From a virus, in IMG/VR virus record IMGVR_UViG_3300027741_000021, positions 62,001 through 126,000 of that record: DNA of 64,000 bases; one strand, given 5' to 3'. Shown here piece after piece: positions 32,797 to 39,912 of this stretch (position 1 is the first letter of the stretch; every line of letters starts with the position of its first letter). Made by a program: the position numbers and the translations under genes. Below the pieces are notes generated by a model, which did no database searches, was not told where the DNA came from, and was given only the letters and a program-made list of their open reading frames with translations.

Positions 32797-32900
32797 TATA
32801 TCCACATACACTTGCAGGAATTGAACCTGCCTACCCCGGATTGACCAGAGCTGTAATCCGCTACATCTGCCTGGCCCGGGCATTTGTGCATGTGGATATA
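32797..32900 (-). ncRNA. tRNA-like RNA with an extended terminal stem (element A)
   Basis: The ends TATATCCACATACAC and GTGCATGTGGATATA form a stem of about 15 bp. Inside lies a normal-looking T-arm, GCAGG-TTCAATT-CCTGC, and CGGATT/AATCCG around a 12-nt loop in place of an anticodon arm. No CCA. Not a standard tRNA; a degenerate tRNA or a new tRNA-like RNA. Promoter upstream at 32976. Confidence 0.6.
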
Positions 32901-32930
32901 AAGACTTGGACTGTTTCCAGTCTTTATATC
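32895..32930 (-). other. Perfect 12-bp hairpin sharing sequence with element A
   Basis: GATATAAAGACT / AGTCTTTATATC with 12-nt loop. The GATATA strand is also used in the stem of element A, so the two folds exclude each other. Confidence 0.75.
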
Positions 32931-32975
32931 ATGTAAATTTTTAATGAGCGTATGTTAATTTCTTAACATGCTGCA

Positions 32976-33004
32976 ATTATAGCATCACCCGTGATACTTG
33001 TCAA
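32976..33004 (-). promoter_or_regulatory. Sigma-70-like promoter in the tRNA array
   Basis: -35 TTGACA, 17 bp, -10 TATAAT. Start near 32969, upstream of the hairpin, element A and tRNA-Val (TAC). Confidence 0.88.
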
Positions 33005-33005
33005 C

Positions 33006-33079
33006 TGGTAGACTCTACAAGAATTGAACTTGTGTCTGTGCAATGTCAATGCACCGTTCTACCATTGAACTAAGAGTCT
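33006..33079 (-). tRNA. tRNA-Val (GAC)
   Basis: Loop TTGACAT, GAC reads GUC/GUU. CCA encoded. Confidence 0.92.
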
Positions 33080-33083
33080 GAGT

Positions 33084-33158
33084 TGGTGGAGGATAGCAGA
33101 TTCGAACTGCTGATGCTGCCATGCCATGGCAGTATGTTTCCAACTATATCAATCCCCC
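33084..33158 (-). tRNA. tRNA-Ala (GGC)
   Basis: Loop ATGGCAT, GGC reads GCC/GCU. CCA encoded. Confidence 0.9.
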
Positions 33159-33162
33159 AAAA

Positions 33163-33238
33163 TGGTGCCCTAGGTGGGACTCGAACCCACAGAACCTGGT
33201 TTCTAAGACCAGTACGTATGCCATTCCGTCACCAGGGC
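33163..33238 (-). tRNA. tRNA-Leu (TAG), short variable loop
   Basis: 76 nt. Loop CTTAGAA, TAG reads CUA. Unusually the variable region is only GTTCT, whereas bacterial tRNA-Leu usually has a long arm. CCA encoded. Confidence 0.8.
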
Positions 33239-33239
33239 A

Positions 33240-33314
33240 TGGTGGTCATGGTTGGTATCGATCCAACCTCCTCGCCTTATGAGGGCGGTGCGCATCCATC
33301 TACGCCACATGACC
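33240..33314 (-). tRNA. tRNA-Met or tRNA-Ile2 (CAT)
   Basis: Loop CTCATAA; anticodon stem CCGCC lacks the GGG of an initiator. T-loop ATCGATA. CCA encoded. Elongator Met, or Ile if the C is modified. Confidence 0.85.
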
Positions 33315-33494
33315 AATAAATACTTGTGTGAGACGCTATCAAAACCTAACACCACAGGGCTTGAATTTCCATTTAAGCCTAAGTGATATCGGTGTTTGCT
33401 GCATCATCGTTTATGATGTGTTCACAGCCGAAGCTCAGTTGCGTTATTTTACCAACGTGAATCTAGCTTTGCGCTTTATAAACAATCTTTAATT
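33315..33494 (-). other. Spacer in the tRNA array, no gene seen
   Basis: Contains small hairpins (GGCTTGAATTTCCATTTAAGCC; ATCATCGTTTATGAT). No tRNA or open frame recognised. Confidence 0.35.
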
Positions 33495-33569
33495 TGGGTT
33501 GACCAATGGGTATCGATCCCATGCTACGACTTTCACAGAGTCGGGTGCTTCCATTACACCATGGCCAAC
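33495..33569 (-). tRNA. tRNA-His (GTG)
   Basis: Loop CTGTGAA, GTG reads CAC/CAU. The extra G-1 pairs with C73, as required for histidine. CCA encoded. Confidence 0.92.
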
Positions 33570-33575
33570 ATAAAA

Positions 33576-33701
33576 CCATATAAAAACACTTTAGATATTA
33601 GTTCAATGCTGGCACAAAGAACCGTTCGCCCCTGCCAGGGGACCGAAGTAGTTACCGCATTTATGCGCGGCACCCTCCCCGTCAAAAATGTTTATATATG
33701 G
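33576..33701 (-). ncRNA. Long-stem RNA element E
   Basis: Ends CCATATAAAAACA and TGTTTATATATGG pair with about one mismatch, closing a loop of about 100 nt that contains a CCCC-TGGCA-GGGG-type hairpin. One of five elements with the same terminal stem. Confidence 0.6.
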
Positions 33702-33775
33702 CCCCAGTCTCTCCTAGGAAGTCACGACTGACGCTGCCGTTTACGCTGAGTAATGACCTCAGACCGGAATCTTGT

Positions 33776-33865
33776 CATATAGAAACACACTACAGTCCAT
33801 TCGGTAGGAAAGTTACAACTCAACAGGCTACCACCGCTGTCAAATTTGTAATGTGTTTATATATG
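33776..33865 (-). ncRNA. Long-stem RNA element D
   Basis: 19-nt arms CATATAGAAACACACTACA and TGTAATGTGTTTATATATG pair at 18 of 19 positions, with G-U pairs replacing G-C. Overlaps the 3' CCA of the tRNA at 33864. Confidence 0.65.
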
Positions 33866-33945
33866 GCGAACTCATTGTAGGCAGGACTCGAACCTGCATT
33901 CGCCTCTTGAGCGAGGCTTTCCTACCATTAGAAGACTACGAGTTC
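33864..33945 (-). tRNA. Aberrant tRNA-like gene, isotype unclear
   Basis: 82 nt with a good T-arm (GCAGG-TTCGAGT-CCTGC), acceptor GAACTCG/TGAGTTC and encoded CCA, but six extra bases (CTACAA) between T-stem and acceptor that pair back to TAG near the 5' side. The anticodon stem GCCTC/GAGGC leaves a 6-nt loop GCTCAA, so no standard anticodon can be assigned (CAA is the nearest reading). Confidence 0.55.
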
Positions 33946-33994
33946 ATCGGGTCATGACTCCCGATTATGGATCAGGGTAATTACTCCTGTTTTT

Positions 33995-34075
33995 ACCATA
34001 TAGAAACACACTAAAACACAACCTTAGTTTCCCAGTTACGGTATTGTCAGTTGGTATAATGTGTTTGCATATGGT
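33995..34075 (-). ncRNA. Long-stem RNA element C
   Basis: Arms ACCATATAGAAACACACTA and TAATGTGTTTGCATATGGT pair over about 18 bp with one mismatch around a 43-nt loop. The 5' arm begins at the ACCA end of tRNA-Lys (TTT). Confidence 0.65.
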
Positions 34076-34146
34076 CGGGGCACAGGGACTCGAACCCTGA
34101 TAGACCGGGTAAAAGCCGGTTATTCTAGCCATTGAATTATACCCCG
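34072..34146 (-). tRNA. tRNA-Lys (TTT)
   Basis: Loop CTTTTAC, TTT reads AAA/AAG. CCA encoded. Confidence 0.92.
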
Positions 34147-34276
34147 TATATGGTCCACTCTCTGAGACTCGAACTCAGTTCTCTCTGCTTAAGAGGCAGG
34201 ACTTCACCTTCAAAGTTTAGAGTGGGTTGTGCATATCAAATTGTCTTTAATGTGCCAACCCTAGACCATATACGGG
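34143..34276 (-). repeat. Inverted repeat flanking tRNA-Lys (CTT)
   Basis: CCCGTATATGGTC (34143-34155) and GACCATATACGGG (34264-34276), a perfect 13-bp match. In RNA the two flank the tRNA and include its 3' ACCA. Possibly a double-stranded processing site. Confidence 0.75.
34151..34225 (-). tRNA. tRNA-Lys (CTT)
   Basis: Loop CTCTTAA, CTT reads AAG. CCA encoded. Confidence 0.87.
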
Positions 34277-34335
34277 ATCTACGATTGACACTAGCGTTTA
34301 GCACGTTTCATGTCATGTTTCCTTGTTAAAAATGT

Positions 34336-34364
34336 ATTATACAACAATTGAGGTTTGTTGTCAA
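34336..34364 (-). promoter_or_regulatory. Sigma-70-like promoter in the tRNA array
   Basis: -35 TTGACA, 17 bp, -10 TATAAT. Drives tRNA-Lys (CTT) and downstream tRNAs. Confidence 0.88.
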
Positions 34365-34365
34365 C

Positions 34366-34650
34366 CTACCAGAGATCCTGTATACCAGTGGTGACCAAAG
34401 TTATATTATAAGTTGGTGCAGTAACAGTTACAAAATCAATAAATTCCTGAGCAGCAGCATGATTGATCCACGCGGCAAATTCTATGGATTGTGACCGACC
34501 TGGTAATCTAACCCAACATGGAGTTAACGTAGTTTTACCTTGGTTAAACATTATTTGCATCAAATTTTCTTTTTCTATAAAAAAATTTGTTTCATATTGA
34601 TCAGTTGTGTTTTGATATGTTATCTCACTCAAACAAGTATTTTTTGGCAT
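34366..34650 (-). CDS. Small phage protein, unknown function
   Basis: 94 residues starting MPKNTCLSEIT. This ATG is preferred because AGGAG lies 8 bp upstream and an earlier ATG abuts the late box at 34672. No family recognised. Confidence 0.65.
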   Translation of the reverse strand: MPKNTCLSEITYQNTTDQYETNFFIEKENLMQIMFNQGKTTLTPCWVRLPGRSQSIEFAAWINHAAAQEFIDFVTVTAPTYNITLVTTGIQDLW

Positions 34651-34671
34651 AATTGCAACTCCTATATTCAT

Positions 34672-34679
34672 TATTTATC
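34672..34679 (-). promoter_or_regulatory. Late-promoter-like box GATAAATA
   Basis: 21 bp before the chosen ATG at 34650, giving a short leader with AGGAG. Confidence 0.6.
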
Positions 34680-34755
34680 AAATTTAGATAAAATTTGATA
34701 GCCTTGAGAGATAATGGTTCTCCAACTGTTATACCTTTTGATCAACGGCCATGCA

Positions 34756-34832
34756 TGGTACCACCTGAGAGATTCGAACTCCCAACCCCCGGATTCGTAA
34801 TCCAGTGCTCTATCCAATTGAGCCAAGGCGGT
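34756..34832 (-). tRNA. tRNA-Arg (ACG)
   Basis: Loop TTACGAA; A34 is probably deaminated to inosine to read CGU/CGC/CGA. CCA encoded. Confidence 0.92.
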
Positions 34833-34846
34833 GAAAAACAGTCCAT

Positions 34847-34875
34847 ATTGTATGCAATTCTTGGATTGTTGTCAA
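34847..34875 (-). promoter_or_regulatory. Sigma-70-like promoter of tRNA-Arg (ACG)
   Basis: -35 TTGACA, 17 bp, -10 TACAAT. Confidence 0.85.
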
Positions 34876-34926
34876 CCAGTTTTTTTTGTATTTTTACAAC
34901 AAATTTTTTGGATTGCAACTTTCTTT

Positions 34927-35661
34927 TTATGCCCAGTTATTATCTAACGGCAGTGTTCTCAGCGTAATTTCAAAATTGCCTACTTTAAGTTCTGTTCCAT
35001 TGGCATTTTGTAAATGATGTGATAATAAACTTTCAGGGTGAAAAACCAGCCCCAAGTCGTTATATTCTTTTAAATAATTAACTATATTAGAATATATCGT
35101 CATACTGTCAGAGTTACCAATAGCAAACTGATCATTACAAGGTGGTGTCCCATACCATTGATTTCCTGGCATAATAATTGTATTTGATGATGGAATATTA
35201 TTGCGAACATCAACTTCGTGAAGTAACCCCACATCTGATCTTGTCCTAATAACTATATCATATTTAAAATTATTTTCATTTTCATAACTAGTCCTTAGTT
35301 CGTTAGTTTTGAATATGTTGTAAAACATTTTGAAATATTGTTCAGGCGGTGAATGTACTCCTGATTGATCAGATGGATGATTACATTGGGGCCAAACTTG
35401 AGTATTCGCATCTGATATTTCAAATTTTTTAAGAAAATTATTAGGTGGAAGATTTTTTTCGATTATAGACTTGGCCCAACACGGATCATAATCAACCCAA
35501 GTATCGTGCATAACAATGCTGACCCATTTTTGAGGTTCGTAATTTTTATTAGTCAGATAAACAAACCAATCAGCTTGATCGTACCCTTTTAAATTGTTTA
35601 AAAAAAGTTGCAGATCTTCTGTAAATCTTGGTTGTCCAGAAAGCAATATAGCAATTCTCAT
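34927..35661 (-). CDS. Glycosyltransferase-like protein
   Basis: 244 residues, AT-rich. RIAILLSGQPRFTEDL at the start and KYDIVIRTRSDV in the middle are typical of a family of putative surface-sugar transferases. No clear DxD. Overlaps the next gene by 4 bp. Part of an AT-rich sugar block (34.9-38.3 kb). Confidence 0.65.
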   Translation of the reverse strand: MRIAILLSGQPRFTEDLQLFLNNLKGYDQADWFVYLTNKNYEPQKWVSIVMHDTWVDYDPCWAKSIIEKNLPPNNFLKKFEISDANTQVWPQCNHPSDQSGVHSPPEQYFKMFYNIFKTNELRTSYENENNFKYDIVIRTRSDVGLLHEVDVRNNIPSSNTIIMPGNQWYGTPPCNDQFAIGNSDSMTIYSNIVNYLKEYNDLGLVFHPESLLSHHLQNANGTELKVGNFEITLRTLPLDNNWA

Positions 35662-36104
35662 AATTTATCCTTTATTAACTGTACAAAATCACTACATATG
35701 CCGTAACAATTTGTGTCAATATTTTTTAGCTCTGGATCATGCCACTCGGGTAGTACCGCAATGCTGCGGCATGTTAGCTCTTTACCTGGATAAGTCCATA
35801 TAAAATTGTTGCTGGTAAGAACAAAATCATCTTCTTGATGCCAGAAATAATACAGACTAGTGTTAGTCAACCACCTCAGTGCTGCTAAATTTTTGGCATG
35901 AATCCATAGACCAAATTTACTCAAGAACTCTTTGTTAACTGGATAGTCCGGTCTATCATGACCTAGATAAAATTCTGAGTTGACTACCCAAAGATCAATT
36001 TCACAATCGAACTCTTGAGATAACGTCAATTCAATTTGTTCAGGGCGATTTTCTAAATTAACATCTGGACCGTTGGTTAATCCTCTATGTGCTATTAGTT
36101 TCAT
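35658..36104 (-). CDS. Glycerophosphodiester phosphodiesterase/PI-PLC-like protein
   Basis: 148 residues, shorter than full-length relatives. IAHRGLTNGPDVNLENRPEQI and CEIDLWVVNSEFYLGHD show the His-Arg and Glu-x-Asp metal-binding layout of the GDPD/PI-PLC fold. Probably cleaves or transfers a glycerophosphate-linked sugar. Sits between a sugar transferase and a nucleotidyltransferase. Confidence 0.75.
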   Translation of the reverse strand: MKLIAHRGLTNGPDVNLENRPEQIELTLSQEFDCEIDLWVVNSEFYLGHDRPDYPVNKEFLSKFGLWIHAKNLAALRWLTNTSLYYFWHQEDDFVLTSNNFIWTYPGKELTCRSIAVLPEWHDPELKNIDTNCYGICSDFVQLIKDKL

Positions 36105-36105
36105 T

Positions 36106-37482
36106 TTATTCGCTTTTATGATTTTTTAAAAATTGTTCTAAATCTTCTGGGGTACCAATTCCCCACATTTTGCCAACCCTGTTTACTTTAATTTTTTTAC
36201 CGTCTGCAATTGCTTGATTGAATACAGGACATACATAAAACTCGTTATTCACACGAATATTTTTTGCAATCATTTCTTCAGCATATTTGACATAGTCACT
36301 GCCATGTTTCCAATAGTAAATTCCTACTGTTGCTTCCGTACTAATAATTTTCTTTTCGGCCACTTCACTGACAAACCCATCGTGGCCAAGTTTTGCATAA
36401 CTCCATTTGGGATGCCTGGCTTCAAATGTAACAATACCGCCATCAATCTCATCAGCAGTAAACGCATACATACACTCGTTGCTATTCCATTCAACATATT
36501 GATCACTGTTGGCTATCACCAATGGTGCGTCTGAATTTATATAATCTTTGGCTAACAGCGTAGAGCATGCCGCGCCGTCTGTAATTCCATTAACCTGTAC
36601 AATATCACACCCTGGAGATATGAGATTAAGCAGGTATTTTAAATTGTATTTTTCATAGTGTTCCTGCTGCACAATAAAAATATAGTGTGCGTCTATGTTC
36701 AAGTTTTCCACAACTACTTGAATCATGGGCTTGCTGTTTACTTCAATCAAGGGTTTAGGAAAGGTATACCCGTGTTGTGCAAATCTACTACCTGCTCCAG
36801 CCATTGGTACTAGTACATTAAGTTTACTATCTTTCCACGGTATAGAGTTTGATGTCATTTGCGAATCCATTTCGTGCAATTTTTTATTAATTTTATTCCA
36901 TGTAACATCGTGGGAATTTTTCACCGCTAACAGGTGTGCCCCACTGTCTATGGCACCTTGTCTGCCGATGTGACTGTCTTCAATTATAAGGGTGTTCCTA
37001 GGAATTGCATCAAGCATGGTCATACACTGCCAATACATCTCAGGGTAAGGTTTTGGGTGCTGCACGTCTTGGTTACTGACGTAGTAATCAACATATTCCA
37101 TTACTCCAATTTTTAATAGGCTAAGTTTAACTGTTTCTCTAATGCTGTTACTGGCAACTGCTATAACATACCCTGATGCTTTGAGTTTAGAAAATATATC
37201 TACTAGTTTGTTATCAATAGGAAACTTTTTAATTAGTTCGAAAGTGGCCAGCTGTTTGCGCCGCCATACTACATCATGATAGTCTAAAGGTAGTCCCTTA
37301 GATTCTGATAACATCTTTAGTTTCTTAGTGGTATTGAGACCGTCATATACTGAAAGATGCTCGTCTCTAGTAATTACATATTTGGAGTCAACGCTGCCCA
37401 GTGCATCATTAAGGCTTTGGTAGTGTAATTCTCTACTTTCAATTAACACTCCATCTAGGTCAAATATAATTAATTTACTCAT
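36106..37482 (-). CDS. Fusion: HAD phosphatase plus sugar-phosphate nucleotidyltransferase
   Basis: 458 residues. N-terminal HAD domain: FDLDGVLIES, ASNS, and IIEDSHIG (residues about 5-165). C-terminal nucleotidyltransferase begins LNVLVPMAGAGSRFAQHGY (G-x-GxR loop) with FPKPLIEV near residue 245 and GIGTPEDLEQFL at the end. One chain thus hydrolyses a phosphate and activates a sugar phosphate. CTTAAATA box 5 bp upstream. Confidence 0.88.
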   Translation of the reverse strand: MSKLIIFDLDGVLIESRELHYQSLNDALGSVDSKYVITRDEHLSVYDGLNTTKKLKMLSESKGLPLDYHDVVWRRKQLATFELIKKFPIDNKLVDIFSKLKASGYVIAVASNSIRETVKLSLLKIGVMEYVDYYVSNQDVQHPKPYPEMYWQCMTMLDAIPRNTLIIEDSHIGRQGAIDSGAHLLAVKNSHDVTWNKINKKLHEMDSQMTSNSIPWKDSKLNVLVPMAGAGSRFAQHGYTFPKPLIEVNSKPMIQVVVENLNIDAHYIFIVQQEHYEKYNLKYLLNLISPGCDIVQVNGITDGAACSTLLAKDYINSDAPLVIANSDQYVEWNSNECMYAFTADEIDGGIVTFEARHPKWSYAKLGHDGFVSEVAEKKIISTEATVGIYYWKHGSDYVKYAEEMIAKNIRVNNEFYVCPVFNQAIADGKKIKVNRVGKMWGIGTPEDLEQFLKNHKSE

Positions 37483-37487
37483 ATAGT

Positions 37488-37495
37488 TATTTAAG
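37488..37495 (-). promoter_or_regulatory. Late-promoter-like box CTTAAATA
   Basis: Ends 5 bp before the ATG at 37482; the match to NATAAATA is imperfect. Confidence 0.4.
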
Positions 37496-37535
37496 CTGTT
37501 GGTGAGTTGTTATGAACTCATGTATTAACTAAGAA

Positions 37536-37614
37536 TGGATGCGGAGGCAGGATTCGCACCTGCGATCTCCAGCTTATGAGACTGGCGGGGACGGCTAGAC
37601 TCCCCTACTCCGCA
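37536..37614 (-). tRNA. tRNA (CAT), Met or Ile2
   Basis: 79 nt, loop CTCATAA, anticodon stem CCAGT/GCTGG, D-stem GGGG/CCCC. CCA encoded with a T discriminator. Confidence 0.8.
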
Positions 37615-37628
37615 ATAACTTGTAAAAC

Positions 37629-38261
37629 CTAACGGTTTAGATTTTTTAAAATATGCTCGGCAAATGATTCATGTGCTGATCTGTAAAAATGTATTTTTTC
37701 CGTATGAGAAAAATTGTGTTGTTGGCACCAAGCCATAAAATCTATATCCACAGGCCACTTTACCGTGGTAGGCCAAATAAAATCAGTTACTGGCCAAAAA
37801 CTATCTATGTTGATAACTTGGATACCTTGTGCCTGGGCTAATGCATTCAGAGCCATGATATTTTTTATTTTATTTAACATACCTAACTCAACGCTAGTTG
37901 AATACAACACCCAATATTTAAAATAATCAAGGTCAATGTTATCAGGCGGAACTCCTGGTACTAATCTTATCCAATGTCCATCAAAAATTTCACTTCTATT
38001 TACTCCTGACCAACAAGCAATCACAAGATCATTGTTGGTGAGTTTAGTCTCTGTAAATAATCTAAACACTGCATCATTGCTGCCGCCGGATATTGCTCGA
38101 TTGATTGGATCATATCCTAATGCTCGTGCAATTTGTGCAGGATAGCAATAGGTAAGTTCATAGTCGGACGCTTGTTCAAAACTATCAAAAACCAGTCCGG
38201 GTTCTTTATTTATTTCTGCACCTACTGCATGGCTGCATCCTAGTATTAATGCTTTTTTCAT
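37629..38261 (-). CDS. SGNH-like hydrolase
   Basis: 210 residues. LILGCSHAVGAE (Ser block), AISGGSNDAV (Gly/Asn block) and KIHFYRSAHESFA (His near the C-terminus) follow SGNH order. Resembles the genes at 30648 and 60522. Probably esterase-like; substrate unknown. Confidence 0.7.
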   Translation of the reverse strand: MKKALILGCSHAVGAEINKEPGLVFDSFEQASDYELTYCYPAQIARALGYDPINRAISGGSNDAVFRLFTETKLTNNDLVIACWSGVNRSEIFDGHWIRLVPGVPPDNIDLDYFKYWVLYSTSVELGMLNKIKNIMALNALAQAQGIQVINIDSFWPVTDFIWPTTVKWPVDIDFMAWCQQHNFSHTEKIHFYRSAHESFAEHILKNLNR

Positions 38262-38266
38262 ATTAA

Positions 38267-38340
38267 TGGTGCCCCATGAGAGAATCGAACTCCCGTCAAC
38301 GGATTACAAAACCGTGATAATGCCATTATACTAATAGGGC
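38267..38340 (-). tRNA. tRNA-Thr (TGT)
   Basis: Loop TTTGTAA, TGT reads ACA. CCA encoded. Confidence 0.92.
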
Positions 38341-38347
38341 TTGAATT

Positions 38348-38423
38348 TGGCTCCGACCGCTGGAATCGAACCAGCCTTCAAGGATTAACAGTCCTCTGCC
38401 CACACCGTGTTTGCTTCGTCGGA
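38348..38423 (-). tRNA. tRNA-Asn (GTT), copy 1
   Basis: Loop CTGTTAA, GTT reads AAC/AAU. CCA encoded; last acceptor pair is a G-G mismatch. Confidence 0.9.
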
Positions 38424-38447
38424 ATAATACTTTATATATCTCTTGTT

Positions 38448-38533
38448 TGGTGGACAGTAATGGATTTGAACCACTGCGCTTTTTACAGAACGGATTTACA
38501 GTCCGTCGCCTTCAACCACTCGGCCAACTGTCC
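38448..38533 (-). tRNA. tRNA-Tyr (GTA), copy 1
   Basis: 86 nt, long variable arm, loop CTGTAAA. CCA encoded. Confidence 0.92.
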
Positions 38534-38569
38534 TGATTGAATTTGCAAGTAGTTGCTCCCTGTATTATA

Positions 38570-38762
38570 GCAACCATTCACCCTATGCTAAAGCCGGCCG
38601 GGATTTTGGTACGTCACTTGGGATACTGATCCAGATGATACGCCAATTGTATGCCAGTCCCACTCAAGCGACCAGCCGGGCATTGAACCCGCTACCTTCT
38701 ACTGTACAGTACCTTCGAAGAATACTGCACAGCGTGACTTTCTCTTGCTGACACTTACAAAA
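38570..38762 (-). ncRNA. Possible tRNA-like RNA (element F)
   Basis: Contains a T-arm-like GCGGG-TTCAATG-CCCGG and an anticodon-like stem GTGCAGTATT/GGTACTGTAC of 10 bp with loop CTTCGAA, followed by a GTGTCAG/CTGGCAT pairing of the ends. No normal acceptor, no CCA. Folding uncertain. Confidence 0.45.
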
Positions 38763-38764
38763 CT

Positions 38765-38840
38765 TGGTGCCACGAGCTGGACTCGAACCAGCCACACACA
38801 GATTTTCAGTCTGCTGCTCTACCTGATGAGCTACCGCGAC
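38765..38840 (-). tRNA. tRNA-Phe (GAA)
   Basis: Loop CTGAAAA, GAA reads UUC/UUU. CCA encoded. Confidence 0.93.
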
Positions 38841-38847
38841 ATTGTAT

Positions 38848-38937
38848 TGGCGGAACGACTGAGACTCGAACTCAGAAACCGGATTACGCCGATCGACAGA
38901 TTAGCAATCTGCTCCAATACCATTATGGGACCGTTCC
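38848..38937 (-). tRNA. tRNA-Ser (GCT)
   Basis: 90 nt, long variable arm, loop TTGCTAA. CCA encoded. Confidence 0.92.
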
Positions 38938-38946
38938 TTAAAACTA

Positions 38947-39020
38947 TGGAGCGGGGTGCGAGAATCGAACTCGCGCTATCAGCTTGGAAGGCTGAAATCC
39001 TACCATTAAATGAACCCCGC
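38947..39020 (-). tRNA. tRNA-Gly (TCC)
   Basis: Loop CTTCCAA, TCC reads GGA. CCA encoded. Confidence 0.92.
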
Positions 39021-39027
39021 ATAAAAA

Positions 39028-39240
39028 ATTGGAGACAGCCTACACAAAAGGTTTGCCTAATGTGCCGTCCACTTTATCCGCTTATCCTAGCCACTTGCCG
39101 ATCACTAGATCAGGGCAGCAAAGATAAGTTTCAGTCTCCGAAAACTGTTGTCGGTATAAGGAGTCTATCCCCGACTGTGCAACACTAATACTCTATCCTG
39201 CGTAAGGTGTCTCCATAAACGGAGCCTTAGCGCGGTTGCA
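39028..39240 (-). other. Structured spacer with nested hairpins
   Basis: GGAGAC/GTCTCC close a region (about 39032-39139) with nested CTTATC/GATAAG and GATC/GATC stems; a second hairpin GCG-TAAGG...CTCC / GGAG-CCTTA-GCGC lies at about 39200-39234. No tRNA or protein gene seen; may encode RNA. Confidence 0.4.
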
Positions 39241-39249
39241 TCTGAAAAC

Positions 39250-39324
39250 TGGTGGAGGCCGGGGGTATCGAACCCCTCTAGACAAGATGCTTGCAAAGCA
39301 ACTCCGCACCCCTGTGCTGCCCCC
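39250..39324 (-). tRNA. tRNA-Ala (TGC)
   Basis: Loop TTTGCAA, TGC reads GCA. CCA encoded. Confidence 0.9.
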
Positions 39325-39332
39325 ATATTGTT

Positions 39333-39408
39333 TGGCTCCATCTGTTGGATTCGAACCAACCTCTTCCGGTTAACAGCCGGGGGTACTCGCCAAGAATACT
39401 AAGATGGA
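39333..39408 (-). tRNA. tRNA-Asn (GTT), copy 2
   Basis: Different body from copy 1; acceptor TCCATCT/AGATGGA, loop CTGTTAA. CCA encoded. Confidence 0.9.
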
Positions 39409-39415
39409 ATAAAAT

Positions 39416-39502
39416 TGGTGGAGCAGAGAGGGTTCGAACCTCTACAGAACTTGCTGACCTCCGGGTTACAGCCGGGTACCCTTCCTCTCAGGTGTCTACT
39501 CC
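39416..39502 (-). tRNA. tRNA-Tyr (GTA), copy 2
   Basis: 87 nt with long variable arm, stem CCCGG/CCGGA, loop CTGTAAC. CCA encoded. Confidence 0.9.
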
Positions 39503-39564
39503 ATTAACTAATTTGAAGTCCTGCTTGACATTGTAGTGCAGGTAACTGTGTCGTCTTCAAAACT

Positions 39565-39638
39565 TGGTCCTCTGTAGAAGAATTGAACTTCTGTCTATCG
39601 GTTATCAGCCGATTGCTCTGCCATTGAGCTAACGGAGG
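39565..39638 (-). tRNA. tRNA-Ile (GAT)
   Basis: Loop CTGATAA, GAT reads AUC/AUU. CCA encoded; one acceptor mismatch. Confidence 0.9.
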
Positions 39639-39646
39639 AAAAAACT

Positions 39647-39722
39647 TGGCGGTCTTAGGGGGTAACGATCCCCACTCTTACGGCGTGACAAGCCGTCGTG
39701 CGTCCATGAACACTTTAAGACC
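39647..39722 (-). tRNA. tRNA-Asp (GTC)
   Basis: Loop TTGTCAC, GTC reads GAC/GAU. T-loop ATCGTTA. CCA encoded. Confidence 0.9.
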
Positions 39723-39728
39723 TAAATT

Positions 39729-39803
39729 TGGTACTGCGTACGGGTATCGAGCCCGTCTAGTCACCTTGAAAGGGTGATGACCTCACCTGAAGTCGAACGC
39801 AGT
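39729..39803 (-). tRNA. tRNA-Glu (TTC)
   Basis: Loop CTTTCAA, TTC reads GAA/GAG. CCA encoded. Confidence 0.92.
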
Positions 39804-39811
39804 GTATCTTT

Positions 39812-39912
39812 GTTATATTTCAACACACTACCAGTCCCCAGGATTCGAACCTGTTTCTTTAGTAGTTTACCTTGACGTTTGCAGTCGGGCAAGTAATGTA
39901 TTGAAATATAAC
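39812..39912 (-). ncRNA. Long-stem tRNA-like RNA (element B)
   Basis: Terminal arms GTTATATTTCAACACACTAC and GTAATGTATTGAAATATAAC form a 20-bp stem with only G-U deviations. Inside are a T-arm (CAGG-TTCGAAT-CCTG) and a short GAC/GTC hairpin like a D-arm; no anticodon arm, no CCA. Shares its stem motif with elements C, D, E and H and its T-arm with element A. Confidence 0.65.

Noticed and set aside
33864-33945. tRNA-Sec
   Set aside because: The loop does not carry a clean TCA with T33, and there is no long variable arm or selenocysteine-type D-arm.
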